64,000 nt of DNA from Ruegeria atlantica (GTDB lineage: Bacteria > Pseudomonadota > Alphaproteobacteria > Rhodobacterales > Rhodobacteraceae), in assembly GCF_013032455.1 (NCBI RefSeq), contig NZ_WQCF01000001.1:764922-828921 (forward strand). The letters are read 5' to 3'. The position numbers and the translations under genes were made by a program. A model generated the notes under the pieces. It ran no database searches, was not told the origin of the DNA, and saw nothing but the letters and a program-made list of their open reading frames with translations. This document shows positions 20,555 to 29,998 of the stretch, piece by piece (the stretch's first letter is position 1; each line of letters begins with the position of its first letter).

Positions 20555-20809
20555 TCAGCCGCCGATATCCAGCGCCAGGGCGTGTATTCGCGGAACGATG
20601 TCGCCCAGCGCCTTGTGCACTGCGCGGTGGCGAGCTACGCGAGATTGGCCCTCGAACGCGCTGGCACGAATGAAAACGTTGAAATGGCTCTCACCACCAT
20701 CTTGGTATCCTGCGTGACCGCGATGGCTCTCGCTATCGTCAACCACCTTCAACTCGCGCGGATTGAATGCCGCATCAAGGGCTTTATGGATTTCATCGGC
20801 CACGGTCAT
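20555..20809 (-). CDS. BolA family protein
   Basis: BolA proteins (84 residues here) pair with monothiol glutaredoxins to handle [2Fe-2S] clusters and can act in stress and morphology control. It has the family layout: MTVADEIHKALDAAFNPREL, DDSESHRGHAG with the ligand histidine region, and SRVARHRAVHKALGD in the last helix. It is divergent from the J-domain gene with about 110 bp between, an arrangement that recurs in Rhodobacterales. Confidence 0.93.
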   Translation of the reverse strand: MTVADEIHKALDAAFNPRELKVVDDSESHRGHAGYQDGGESHFNVFIRASAFEGQSRVARHRAVHKALGDIVPRIHALALDIGG

Positions 20810-20917
20810 TTTTTCGCTCAGCGGTAAAAAATTTACCGCTCCCCCTCTTCTACTTTCGGCTACTTAGACTAAACTGCTGCCTCCGAGTCGAAAAGATACC
20901 TTCGAGAGGTTCAGAGC

Positions 20918-21541
20918 ATGGTGAAGTCAGACCCCTTCGGATTCGATATGTCCGTTTCCAGCGCCAAGAAAAAGAACCCGCGCGGGCGCCGGGGCATGTC
21001 GGGTGCGTCGGAAACCTCGGTGCGAATCTGTGACCACGAGGGCTGTGAAGAGGCCGGAAAGTTCCGTGCGCCCAAAGCACCCGACGTTCTGGATGATTTT
21101 TTCTGGTTCTGCCAGCAGCACGTGCGCGAATATAACCAGAAATGGAATTTCTTCGACGGCACGACCGAAGCAGAGTTGAATGCGCAGCGATCCAAAGACA
21201 AAGTCTGGGAACGTGAGACAAAGCCCATGGGTGATCCCGAGGCACGTGCCTGGGCCCGTTTGGGCATCGAAGATCCGCATCAGGTATTGGGCGAGAACGC
21301 AACCAAAAACCCCGGCCGCGCCAATTCAGGTGGTCGCCGCCTGCCCCCGACCGAACGCCGCGCAATCGAAATTCTCGAAGCTCAGGACAGCTGGTCCAAG
21401 GCCGAGGTGCGTAAGGCCTACAAAAAACTGATCAAGGTGTTGCACCCGGACATGAACGGGGGCGACCGCTCGCAGGAAGAACAGTTACAAGAGGTTGTCT
21501 GGGCCTGGGATCAGATCAAGGATAGCCGGAACTTCAAATAA
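20918..21541 (+). CDS. J-domain (DnaJ-like) protein with N-terminal Cys/His cluster
   Basis: This 207-residue protein carries a C-terminal J domain (residues about 148-205) with the essential HPD in KVLHPDMNGGDRS, so it should stimulate an Hsp70. The N-terminal half is not a usual DnaJ module. It contains ICDHEGCEEAGKFRAP and WFCQQHVREYN, a possible zinc site. There is no G/F region or CxxCxGxG zinc finger, so it is a specialised class C co-chaperone. It lies upstream of cobS on the same strand, separated by the opposite-strand Hint gene. Confidence 0.88.
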   Translation: MVKSDPFGFDMSVSSAKKKNPRGRRGMSGASETSVRICDHEGCEEAGKFRAPKAPDVLDDFFWFCQQHVREYNQKWNFFDGTTEAELNAQRSKDKVWERETKPMGDPEARAWARLGIEDPHQVLGENATKNPGRANSGGRRLPPTERRAIEILEAQDSWSKAEVRKAYKKLIKVLHPDMNGGDRSQEEQLQEVVWAWDQIKDSRNFK

Positions 21542-21549
21542 GCTTCGCT

Positions 21550-22437
21550 TTAATGTTGAAGCATGTCCTGCAGCGCTTGCGCTTCGGGACGTTTCAAGCA
21601 GCGCAAACTGGTTTGCGGCATTGGTGCGCCACTGCTCAACTCGGGAAAAAGCGCGTGCAGTTCGTCAAGGTATTCCCGGCCAAACGATCTTACCGCTCTA
21701 TCGCCAAGATACAGGCTTTCGCTCTGCAAGCCATGTGATGTCAGAATGGCGTGCCGTTCACAGGCAATGTGATAGTACGTAACGGCTTCGTCCTTCTGCA
21801 ATTGGCGGATCGTATCATTATTGACCAAGTGAATCGCGGCAGAAAAAACCATCGGTTCGCCAAACAGCAACTCGGCACGCCAACCTTCAATAACGATCCG
21901 ATGTTGCGGGGACACGTACAGATCACGATCCGGCAAGCCTTTGCCCAGCGCGTCACGCGTGATCAATACGGGCCGGAATTTTGACTGGAGGCGTAAAGTC
22001 TGAGCACTGAGCGTTCGGTTACCAATCCAGATTATCGGCAGTGTCTGGCCGTTGGACACACAAACCCTGTCGCCAACCTCCAATTCTTCGACTGGTCGCG
22101 GGCCTGTGTCAGTTTCGATCAAAGTACCAGCGACAAAACACGGTGGGTTATCCGGGTTGAGGTCACCCTCGGTAATCTGCCAATTCCCGGTGCTCATCGA
22201 ACTAGTGGGATCTTCTGTATTCCAAGCGTAAGTCTGCCCGCCTACCCGTATGAAATCCCCGGATTCGCTTGACCCCGACCTGAAACCTTGCCCAAGGAAT
22301 TCATATTCCTCAAACGTCAGCCCCCCATCAAACGAGATCATGTCACCATCAATAATGGCTGGCTGTGTCTCACCCTGAACAACCAAGTCGCCCGGGCCAG
22401 TTACATTTACAGTGTGGAGAAGGACATCAAACGCCAT
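21550..22437 (-). CDS. Hint (hedgehog/intein) domain-containing protein
   Basis: This 295-residue protein has an N-terminal region of about 105 residues with beta-strand character, then a Hint domain starting at NPPCFVAGTLIETDTGPRPV, followed by VEELEVGDRVCV, YVSPQHRIVIEG and a final conserved segment ACERHAILTSHG. In Rhodobacterales such standalone Hint proteins are common. They keep the catalytic Cys and His of self-cleaving domains, but their target is not established. ATG 22437 is used; a TTG at 22464 would extend it. It converges with the J-domain gene, 8 bp apart. Confidence 0.85.
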   Translation of the reverse strand: MAFDVLLHTVNVTGPGDLVVQGETQPAIIDGDMISFDGGLTFEEYEFLGQGFRSGSSESGDFIRVGGQTYAWNTEDPTSSMSTGNWQITEGDLNPDNPPCFVAGTLIETDTGPRPVEELEVGDRVCVSNGQTLPIIWIGNRTLSAQTLRLQSKFRPVLITRDALGKGLPDRDLYVSPQHRIVIEGWRAELLFGEPMVFSAAIHLVNNDTIRQLQKDEAVTYYHIACERHAILTSHGLQSESLYLGDRAVRSFGREYLDELHALFPELSSGAPMPQTSLRCLKRPEAQALQDMLQH

Positions 22438-22864
22438 CACACGCACCGTGGATAATTGCGGCAATCAAAATAGGCATACCATATTGTAGGGATGGCGCGA
22501 GCATACTCTTGCAGTAAGTTCTATTCTTCATCGCCCTCTCGCACAAACTCACTCACACAGAACCAATAGGGATAGTTTACGAGAACTCAGGTGAACCCAA
22601 AATTAATATTTTTACTATCGCATCCATGAACTCAAAAAAGTCGGCATCGCTGTCACCCAATGCCAGCGACTGGCTGTTTCGCTACAGCCTGATGCAGGTC
22701 CGCGATGCAATTCTCGACTGACCCGCACACGATAAGGCCAGTTTCAAAGAAAGACTTGCCGACTTCATAACCTGCGCGGCTTTCCCTTGCCCTTGCCCGC
22801 AATATGTTGCACCACACACAGGTTCAAACCCGGCAATGCGGGCCATAGGATAAGGACAAGGCGA
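22438..22864. other. intergenic region between Hint gene and cobS
   Basis: This is 427 bp between the divergent Hint and cobS genes. The centre is AT-rich (around 22590-22625). I see no RNA gene, no cobalamin riboswitch boxes and no clear operator. A 31-codon frame at 22626-22721 has no ribosome-binding site. It presumably holds promoters for both genes. Confidence 0.5.
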
Positions 22865-23851
22865 ATGGCTGACGGATCGATCGATATCAACGCAAAACCC
22901 ACCGAGGAAATCTCGGTCCGTGACGTGTTCGGCATTGATACCAACATGGCTGTCAAAGGCTTCGCCGAACGCAGTGACCGGGTTCCGGCCATTGACCCGA
23001 CCTACAAGTTCGACCCGGAAACAACATTGGCTATTCTGGCTGGTTTTTCTCATAACCGCCGCGTGATGATTCAAGGCTACCACGGCACTGGTAAGTCTAC
23101 ACATATCGAACAGGTTGCCGCCCGTCTGAACTGGCCCGCCGTACGTGTGAACCTGGACAGCCATATCAGCCGGATCGACCTTATCGGTAAGGACGCAATC
23201 AAGTTGCGCGATGGCAAGCAAGTCACCGAGTTCCACGAAGGCATCCTGCCATGGGCGCTGCGCAACCCCGTTGCCATCGTGTTCGATGAATATGACGCGG
23301 GCCGCGCAGACGTGATGTTCGTGATCCAGCGCGTGCTTGAGCATGACGGGAAACTGACTCTGCTGGACCAGAATGAAATCATCACGCCGAACCCAAATTT
23401 CCGCCTGTTTGCCACCGCAAACACAGTCGGCCTGGGCGACACCACCGGCCTGTATCACGGTACGCAGCAAATCAACCAGGCGCAGATGGACCGCTGGTCT
23501 CTGGTCTCAACGCTGAACTACCTTAGCCACGATGCTGAGACGATGATCGTCCTGTCCAAGGCGCCGCATTACAACACCGCAGAAGGCCGCAAGAAAGTCA
23601 GCCAGATGGTAACAGTCGCCGATCTGACCCGGACTGCCTTTATGAACGGTGACCTTTCGACCGTGATGAGCCCCCGGACCGTGATCAACTGGGCCCAGAA
23701 TGCCGAAATTTTCCGCGACGTGGGCTATGCCTTCCGCCTGTCCTTCTTGAATAAATGTGACGAACTGGAGCGCCAGACTGTCGCCGAGTTCTATCAGCGC
23801 TGCTTTGACGAAGAACTGCCGGAAAGCGCGGCGAGCGTGAGCTTGGGGTAA
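22865..23851 (+). CDS. cobS: cobaltochelatase subunit CobS (aerobic cobalamin synthesis)
   Basis: CobS (328 residues) is the AAA+ ATPase subunit of the CobNST complex that inserts cobalt into hydrogenobyrinic acid a,c-diamide. Walker A is GYHGTGKST (residues about 71-79), Walker B is [10 protein letters not shown], and the sensor region is [13 protein letters not shown]. The N-terminus matches the family ([20 protein letters not shown]). AAGG precedes the ATG. cobT follows 122 bp downstream; cobN is not in the window. Confidence 0.95.
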   Translation: MADGSIDINAKPTEEISVRDVFGIDTNMAVKGFAERSDRVPAIDPTYKFDPETTLAILAGFSHNRRVMIQGYHGTGKSTHIEQVAARLNWPAVRVNLDSHISRIDLIGKDAIKLRDGKQVTEFHEGILPWALRNPVAIVFDEYDAGRADVMFVIQRVLEHDGKLTLLDQNEIITPNPNFRLFATANTVGLGDTTGLYHGTQQINQAQMDRWSLVSTLNYLSHDAETMIVLSKAPHYNTAEGRKKVSQMVTVADLTRTAFMNGDLSTVMSPRTVINWAQNAEIFRDVGYAFRLSFLNKCDELERQTVAEFYQRCFDEELPESAASVSLG

Positions 23852-23860
23852 CCCGCAGAA

Positions 23861-23915
23861 TTGCGCCCGTGCCGGGCGCAATGCCTCCGGCGGGGATATT
23901 TTTAGCCAGATGAAG
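23861..23915 (+). repeat. composite 3'-end element, copy 1: hairpin plus conserved tail
   Basis: A perfect 9-bp hairpin (TTGCGCCCG/CGGGCGCAA, 23861-23881) lies one base before GCCTCCGGCGGGGATATTTT, which continues to AGATGAAG (23883-23915). The same tail follows cobT. The T-rich ATATTTTT suggests a terminator-like role at the end of cobS. Confidence 0.7.
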
Positions 23916-23973
23916 GCGGATCCGGTTTCACGGTTGTTGAAATTTGGGGCCGCGATGTGAAAGGCTTGGGGAC

Positions 23974-25851
23974 ATGGCACAGAAGAACGACAACCCTGCT
24001 GATCCGTTTAAGAAGGCTCTGGCTGAGGCCACAAAAGTTATGGCCGACGACCCGGATCTGTCGGTTAGCTATACCGTCGACCCTTCGGGCTTGTCTGGCG
24101 AGTCGATGCGTTTGCCTCAGGTCTCACGCCGGATGACCCGTGAAGAAGTGCTGCTGGCACGTGGAACAGCGGACGCACTGGCATTGCAGCGCAAGTACCA
24201 CGACGATGCGACGCATGCGCGCTATATCCCGCCGGGCGATATGGCACGAGATCTATATGAAGCGATGGAAGTTGCCCGTTGTGAGGCGATGGGCGCGCGG
24301 GATATGCCCGGCACCGCCTCAAATATCGACGTCAAGATCGGGCACGAAGCGATCCGGCGCGGCTATGATCAGTGTAAGCAGCCCGCAGATGCACCGCTTG
24401 CGGTTGCTGCCGGTTATCTGATCCGCCACTTGGCAACAGGGCGCGATCTGCCACCTGCTGCTGATAATATAATGAATCTGTGGCGCGGCTTCATTGAGGA
24501 ACAGGCTGGCGGGACGCTGGAAAACCTTGATGAGATCCTCTCGGATCAGGCTGAGTTTGCCAAGTTCGCACGCCAGGTGATCAAGGATCTGGGCTATGGC
24601 GACCAGCTGGGCGAAGACCCGGATGAGCTGGACCAGGAACAGGAAGATCAGGCCGAGGACGACGCTGAGGAACAGCCGGACCCCGACAGCACCGGCCAGG
24701 ATGATCAGGATGAACAGGACGCTGACGCCACGCCTGAGCAGACACAGGAAGAGCAACAGGACCAGTCTCAGGCGCAGGTCTCAATGGATGAGATGGCCGA
24801 GGACGAGATGGGCGATGAGGCAGAGATGCCTGACGGGGAAGCTCCTCTGGAACCCCCTGCCCCACAGCCTGCATCTGAGGCCGACCCGGACTATAAGGTC
24901 TATCTGGACACGCATGACGAAGAGATTGCGGCCGAGGATCTGGCCGAGCCTGCCGAGCTGGAGCGCCTTCGCGCCTATCTGGACCAGCAATTGGAGCCAT
25001 TGAAGGGCGCTGTGAGCCGTCTGGCCAACAAGTTGCAGCGTCGTTTGCAGGCACAACAGAACCGCAGTTGGGAGTTCGACCGCGAAGAAGGTATTCTGGA
25101 TGCGGGCCGTCTGGCGCGTGTGGTTGCCAACCCGACCACTCCGCTGAGCTTCAAGGTCGAGAAAGACACCGAGTTCCGCGATACCGTGGTGACATTGCTG
25201 CTGGACAATTCCGGTTCGATGCGCGGGCGACCGATTTCCATTGCGGCCATCTGTGCGGATGTTCTGGCGCGGACGCTGGAGCGCTGCAATGTGAAGGTCG
25301 AGATTCTGGGCTTTACCACCCGTGCGTGGAAAGGCGGACTGGCGCGTGAGGCGTGGCTGAATGATGGCCGCCCGCAGCAGCCGGGACGTTTGAACGATCT
25401 ACGCCACATCATCTACAAAGGCGCTGATGCGCCGTGGCGACGGGCGCGGCCAAACCTGGGTCTGATGATGAAAGAGGGCCTGCTGAAGGAAAACATCGAC
25501 GGTGAGGCGCTTGAATGGGCGCATCGCCGGATGCTGGCGCGGCGCGAGCAGCGCAAAATCCTGATGGTGATTTCCGATGGCGCCCCGGTCGATGATTCAA
25601 CTCTGAGCGTTAACCCGGCCAATTATCTGGAAAAACATCTGCGTGATGTGATCGCGATGGTGGAAAAGCGCAAGATGGTGGAGTTGCTGGCGATTGGTAT
25701 CGGCCATGACGTGACGCGCTATTACGACCGTGCGGTAACGATCACGGATGTGGAACAACTGGCAGGCGCCATGACCGAGCAGCTGGCGGCGCTGTTTGAC
25801 AGCGATCCACGTGCGCGGGCCCGCGTGATGGGCATGAAAAAGGCCAGCTAA
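23974..25851 (+). CDS. cobT: cobaltochelatase subunit CobT (aerobic cobalamin synthesis)
   Basis: CobT (625 residues) is the von Willebrand A-domain partner of CobS in the cobaltochelatase chaperone complex. It has an N-terminal helical part, a very acidic low-complexity stretch (residues about 205-300, rich in Asp, Glu and Gln) and a C-terminal VWA domain with the metal site [10 protein letters not shown] near residue 410 and SDGAPVDDS later. GGGG lies just before ATG 23974. Its stop codon sits in the loop of a hairpin that begins the second copy of the 3'-end repeat. Confidence 0.95.
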   Translation: MAQKNDNPADPFKKALAEATKVMADDPDLSVSYTVDPSGLSGESMRLPQVSRRMTREEVLLARGTADALALQRKYHDDATHARYIPPGDMARDLYEAMEVARCEAMGARDMPGTASNIDVKIGHEAIRRGYDQCKQPADAPLAVAAGYLIRHLATGRDLPPAADNIMNLWRGFIEEQAGGTLENLDEILSDQAEFAKFARQVIKDLGYGDQLGEDPDELDQEQEDQAEDDAEEQPDPDSTGQDDQDEQDADATPEQTQEEQQDQSQAQVSMDEMAEDEMGDEAEMPDGEAPLEPPAPQPASEADPDYKVYLDTHDEEIAAEDLAEPAELERLRAYLDQQLEPLKGAVSRLANKLQRRLQAQQNRSWEFDREEGILDAGRLARVVANPTTPLSFKVEKDTEFRDTVVTLLLDNSGSMRGRPISIAAICADVLARTLERCNVKVEILGFTTRAWKGGLAREAWLNDGRPQQPGRLNDLRHIIYKGADAPWRRARPNLGLMMKEGLLKENIDGEALEWAHRRMLARREQRKILMVISDGAPVDDSTLSVNPANYLEKHLRDVIAMVEKRKMVELLAIGIGHDVTRYYDRAVTITDVEQLAGAMTEQLAALFDSDPRARARVMGMKKAS

Positions 25852-25894
25852 GGCTGGCCTTGCCTCCGGCGGGAGTATTTTCAAAAAGATGAAG
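25840..25894 (+). repeat. composite 3'-end element, copy 2: hairpin plus conserved tail
   Basis: A perfect 9-bp hairpin, AAGGCCAGC/GCTGGCCTT (25840-25861), has the cobT stop codon in its 4-base loop. It is followed at once by GCCTCCGGCGGGAGTATTTT and on to AGATGAAG (25862-25894). The tail matches copy 1 at nearly every position; the hairpin sequence differs. Confidence 0.7.
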
Positions 25895-25923
25895 GGGTAA
25901 ACCCCGCATAGGAGAGGTCCGAG

Positions 25924-27705
25924 ATGTTTCAATCCTTTGAGGTAACCGCACGCCCGGAACAAGGGCCGCCACGGCTGGTCGCTCTGCGGAGCGAGATGGT
26001 GAAAGAAGGGTTGGATGGTTTCCTGATCCCGCGCGCTGATGTGCATCAGGGTGAATACGTGGCGCCCAGGGATGAACGGCTGGCGTGGTTGACGGGATTT
26101 ACCGGCTCGGCCGGGTTTTGTGCAGCGCTTGCAAATGTGGCCGGTGTTTTCGTCGATGGCCGCTATCGGACACAGGTCAAGGCACAGGTCGCGGCTGATT
26201 TCACCCCAGTTCCATGGCCAGAAGTCAGTCTGAGCGCATGGTTAAAAGAGCAACTACACGGCGGAGGCAAGGTGGGGTTTGACCCATGGCTACATGCTGC
26301 GGGTCAAATCGCCAGCGCGCAGAAAGACTTGGCAGACAGCGGTATCGAATTGGTGCGCGTTGAAAATCTGGTCGACCGGGTCTGGCAAGATCAACCCGCG
26401 CCGCCAATGAACCCGGTCAAGGCGCATCCGATTGAGTTTGCCGGTGAAGCGGCGAGCAGCAAAATCACGCGTCTCGCAAAAGTTCTGCAAGAGGCAGGTT
26501 GCACTGCAGCAGTGATTACCTTGCCGGATTCGATCATGTGGCTACTGAACATTCGCGGTTCGGACATCGGGTACAACCCGGTCGCTCATTGCTTTGCCAT
26601 TCTGCGCGCCGATGGCCGGGTCGATCTGTTCATAGCCAAAGAAAAGCTGACTATGTCTTTGGGTGATCAGGTATCCGTTCACGCGCCAGAGGCTTTTCTG
26701 GACGCCGTAGCGGCGCTGGAAGGGAACGTTCAGGTCGATCTGGGAACGTTACCTCAGGCCATAGCAGATGTGCTGGCAGATCGGATGATCGATAGCGGGG
26801 ATCCCTGCGCCCTGCCCAAAGCCTGCAAGAACGACGCTGAAATCGCGGGCAGTGCCGAGGCGCATCTGCGCGATGCCGTAGCGGTGATCGAAACGCTGTG
26901 CTGGTTGGATTCGCAGCGCCCCGGCACCGTGAAAGAGACGCAGGTTGTCACCAGACTTGAAGAGAACCGTCGCAAAGACAACGCGCTGCAGGATATCTCA
27001 TTCGACACCATCGCTGGCACCGGCCCGAACGGCGCAATCATGCACTATCGCGTGACCGAGGAAACCGACAGCACGTTGGAAGATGGGCACATTCTGGTTC
27101 TGGACAGTGGCGGGCAATATCTGGACGGCACCACCGACATCACCCGCACTATTGCCATCGGTGACGTTGGCGATGAGGAAAAAGCCTGTTTCACCCGCGT
27201 ACTGAAAGGCATGATTAACCTGTCTATGCTGCGCTGGCCTGTGGGGTTGGCCGGACGTGATATCGAAGGGGTCGCAAGAGCACCGCTTTGGGCCGCTGGG
27301 CAGGACTTTAATCATGGCGTGGGGCATGGCGTCGGCGCATATCTCAGCGTTCACGAAGGCCCGCAGCGCCTGTCCAAAACCAGTCATATACCGCTGCAGC
27401 CGGGCATGATCCTGTCCAATGAGCCGGGCTATTACCGCGAGGGCGCCTTTGGGATTCGCATCGAAAACCTTGTTGCCGTACAAAAAGCCCCGGCCCTGCC
27501 CGGGGGTGACGACGAACGCGCAATGCTGAATTGGCGCACTTTGACCTTCGTACCCATTGACCGGCGGCTGATTTTGGTCGACATGCTAACCAGAGCAGAA
27601 CGGGACTGGCTGAACACTTATCACAAAGAAGTGGCTGAAAAGCTCCGGCCTAGACTGGGCGATCAGGCGCAACTGTGGTTGGATGCCGCAACCGCGCCGA
27701 TCTGA
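25924..27705 (+). CDS. pepP: Xaa-Pro aminopeptidase (M24B family)
   Basis: This 593-residue metallopeptidase, of the long form with an extra N-terminal domain, should remove N-terminal residues before proline. The C-terminal pita-bread domain has the metal ligands in LVLDSGGQYLDGTTDITRT, HGVGHGVGAYLSVHEGP, LSNEPGYYREGAFGIRIEN and a final M24 C-terminal extension. AGGAGAGG lies just upstream of the ATG. It follows cobT by about 70 bp and may be cotranscribed if the intervening hairpin element does not stop transcription. The symbol is by similarity to the family. Confidence 0.92.
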   Translation: MFQSFEVTARPEQGPPRLVALRSEMVKEGLDGFLIPRADVHQGEYVAPRDERLAWLTGFTGSAGFCAALANVAGVFVDGRYRTQVKAQVAADFTPVPWPEVSLSAWLKEQLHGGGKVGFDPWLHAAGQIASAQKDLADSGIELVRVENLVDRVWQDQPAPPMNPVKAHPIEFAGEAASSKITRLAKVLQEAGCTAAVITLPDSIMWLLNIRGSDIGYNPVAHCFAILRADGRVDLFIAKEKLTMSLGDQVSVHAPEAFLDAVAALEGNVQVDLGTLPQAIADVLADRMIDSGDPCALPKACKNDAEIAGSAEAHLRDAVAVIETLCWLDSQRPGTVKETQVVTRLEENRRKDNALQDISFDTIAGTGPNGAIMHYRVTEETDSTLEDGHILVLDSGGQYLDGTTDITRTIAIGDVGDEEKACFTRVLKGMINLSMLRWPVGLAGRDIEGVARAPLWAAGQDFNHGVGHGVGAYLSVHEGPQRLSKTSHIPLQPGMILSNEPGYYREGAFGIRIENLVAVQKAPALPGGDDERAMLNWRTLTFVPIDRRLILVDMLTRAERDWLNTYHKEVAEKLRPRLGDQAQLWLDAATAPI

Positions 27706-27766
27706 CATCGGACTGTTACAATCACCGGGCAGAGGAGAAGCCCAGACTAAAGACGAGGGAAGAAAA

Positions 27767-28108
27767 ATGGTCGAGATTACAATTCGCAAGGCTCCGGGCA
27801 AATGGAGCGTCCGCTCCGGTGGTGCGGTTCTGGGCGAAACCACGGCTGCGCTGGAACTGGCCGAGGGCGACCTGCCCCCCGTGATCTATTTTCCTCGTAA
27901 AGACATTGCGATGGCTTTTCTGGATACAACGGACAAGATTACCCATTGTCCGCACAAAGGGGACGCCACCCATTTCTCGATCGTCAACAAGTCTTCGGTG
28001 ACCGAAAACGCCGCGTGGAGCTATGAAGCTCCGGTTCAGGCCATGGCCGAGATCAAGGGCTATGTGGCGTTCTATCCAGTAGAGTCTGTCAAGGTCGAGC
28101 AGATCTAA
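27767..28108 (+). CDS. DUF427 domain-containing protein
   Basis: This 113-residue protein is of the DUF427 family, with the hallmark segments VIYFPRKDIAMAFLD, THCPHKGDATHFSI and AAWSYEAPVQAM. The fold is compact and mostly beta; the function is unknown. AGGGA lies upstream of ATG 27767. It is 61 bp after the aminopeptidase gene on the same strand and converges with the ClC gene. Confidence 0.9.
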   Translation: MVEITIRKAPGKWSVRSGGAVLGETTAALELAEGDLPPVIYFPRKDIAMAFLDTTDKITHCPHKGDATHFSIVNKSSVTENAAWSYEAPVQAMAEIKGYVAFYPVESVKVEQI

Positions 28109-28212
28109 GGTCTGGCCTCTGATACATTGAAACTTCAGGCGACGGTGGGTCCTGCGACTTGGCACCTGTCAGGCCAAATATCGGTTTTCGTCGGGCTGTG
28201 GCCTGAGGATAG

Positions 28213-29898
28213 CTAGGAATGCTCCTCGGCCGCAGTCGCCGCCAGCGCCCGGTTATAGGCCTTGAGCGCGTCAATGTGATACAGCGCACCGACTGGTGTT
28301 TCGTTCCCCTCACTATCGAGTATCACGACAGGGATGCAGGGTATGTCGTCATGGTCGAAATAGGGCATTGCGGCTTCCAGCGTGGCATCGGCCTGCACGC
28401 AGAGGCCCTGCTCAATCAGTTCCTGTGCCTGTTCTCCGGTAATCGAACGCGCATCTCCAATTGGGCGCATGACCGCTCCTGCGCTCAGCATCGCCAGCAA
28501 ATAGGCCTGCGGCCCAGCTGCCAAGTGTACGTTGCGCCGTTCCAGCTGTGTCAGGAAGAAGGACCGGTCCACAAGGCGCGACGCCAACGCGGTGGACATC
28601 GAAACTGAGGCCATCACGGCGATCCCGATCTGCCAATCTCCGGTCAACTCGAAAACAATCATCGTGGTTGAGATCGGCGCGCCCAGCACGGCGGCGGCCA
28701 CAGCCCCCATTCCTGCAAAAGCATAAAGTGTATGGGTACCCGATACATCAGGCAGTAGCCCCGTTGCGATTAGACCAAAGGCCAACCCTGTCAGTGCACC
28801 TATCATCAGCGAAGGTGAGAATACCCCGCCACCCATACGCCCCCCCATGGTTATGGCCAAGGCAACTGTCTTGATCACCGCAAACAGGATCGCCACGGTC
28901 AGTGTCAGATCTCCGGCCAGTGCACGGATTGTCGTCTCATAACCGACGCCGATGATATGCGGAAACCAGATGGCGATCAGTCCCAGCAACGCTCCGGACA
29001 CGGCTGGTCGCAACCATCGCGGCAAGGACAAACGGTTTTGGATATGGGAACCAATATCTTCGGCAAAGAAAATCGAACGCATCAGCAGCAGGGAGACGAG
29101 CCCGCAGATCAGGCCCAGGATCAGAAATGCGGGCAATTCCACATAGAATTGCAGCGAACCCGGAGTTTCCAGAACGAACTCGGTCACATCACCATATTCC
29201 AATCGGTTAATCACCGTGCCCGCAACCGAAGCGATGACGATGGGCGCGAAAGCGTGCACCGCGAAGTGACGCAGCACGACCTCAAGTGCAAATAGAGCGC
29301 CCGCGATGGGGGAGTTGAAGCTGGCCGACACAGCCGCCGCAACGGCACAACCCAATAGATCGCGGCCCGTGATACCATCCGCATGGATACGGTCACTGAC
29401 CCAGGTTGAGATTACACCGGCCATATGCACCACCGGCCCTTCTCTCCCGCTCGACCCCCCGGTGCTGAGTGTGATCAGCGAAGCGAAGAACGAGGCGATC
29501 CCCGCCTTCCCCTCGACCCGGCCATTCGTCAGCGCCGCACCTTCGATCACGTCCGCAACCGAGCGTACCCGCCCGTCGTCCGTAAATTTGTGCAAAATGA
29601 CCCCCACGACCAAACCGCCGATAGTCGGTATGATCAGGATCATAACCCAAGGCAGCTTTTCGGCATGGCTGTGCAACAACAGAATATCATCTGTGTCATA
29701 GACATAAGCCTGCAACGCGCTGATTGCCTTGCGAAAGCCTAGTGCCATGAACCCCGCAGCAATCCCAATTGCCAGAGCAATAAACCAGAATTGGATCTGG
29801 CTTGGTCCACGCCGCAACATCACCCGCCACGCATCCTTCATCGCGGCCAGAGCCTGATTGAGCTGGTTGCGCAAAACGGTGCGGGTCGATTGGGTCAT
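28213..29898 (-). CDS. ClC-family chloride channel or H+/Cl- exchanger with CBS domains
   Basis: This 561-residue inner-membrane protein has about ten hydrophobic helices. It has the ClC filter motif GSSGREGPVVHMAG, in which Glu is the likely gating residue, and GRMGGGVFSPSLMIGA. After the membrane part, about 110 residues form a CBS pair (IGDARSITGEQAQ and IPVVILDSEGNE) that could bind nucleotides. The first filter motif (GSGIP) is not obvious. GAGGG precedes the ATG. It is on the same strand as recN but about 100 bp away. Confidence 0.93.
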   Translation of the reverse strand: MTQSTRTVLRNQLNQALAAMKDAWRVMLRRGPSQIQFWFIALAIGIAAGFMALGFRKAISALQAYVYDTDDILLLHSHAEKLPWVMILIIPTIGGLVVGVILHKFTDDGRVRSVADVIEGAALTNGRVEGKAGIASFFASLITLSTGGSSGREGPVVHMAGVISTWVSDRIHADGITGRDLLGCAVAAAVSASFNSPIAGALFALEVVLRHFAVHAFAPIVIASVAGTVINRLEYGDVTEFVLETPGSLQFYVELPAFLILGLICGLVSLLLMRSIFFAEDIGSHIQNRLSLPRWLRPAVSGALLGLIAIWFPHIIGVGYETTIRALAGDLTLTVAILFAVIKTVALAITMGGRMGGGVFSPSLMIGALTGLAFGLIATGLLPDVSGTHTLYAFAGMGAVAAAVLGAPISTTMIVFELTGDWQIGIAVMASVSMSTALASRLVDRSFFLTQLERRNVHLAAGPQAYLLAMLSAGAVMRPIGDARSITGEQAQELIEQGLCVQADATLEAAMPYFDHDDIPCIPVVILDSEGNETPVGALYHIDALKAYNRALAATAAEEHS

Positions 29899-29998
29899 TG
29901 GCCCTCTGAGATCAATTCATAACCCTTAGTAAGCCACGGGGCGCCCTTATAAAAGTGAGATCGCGACGGATTGCGAACCAGAAAGCGGCAGAATGGCT

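Noticed and set aside
22626..22721. 31-codon ORF upstream of cobS
   Set aside because: No ribosome-binding site and no similarity; likely chance, though the codons look coding-like.
22737..22864. cobalamin riboswitch or tRNA-like T-arm (GGTTCAAACCC)
   Set aside because: None of the conserved B12-box elements is present and no cloverleaf can be drawn around the T-arm-like string.
22682..23470. 262-codon minus-strand open frame
   Set aside because: Antisense to cobS; no recognisable protein.
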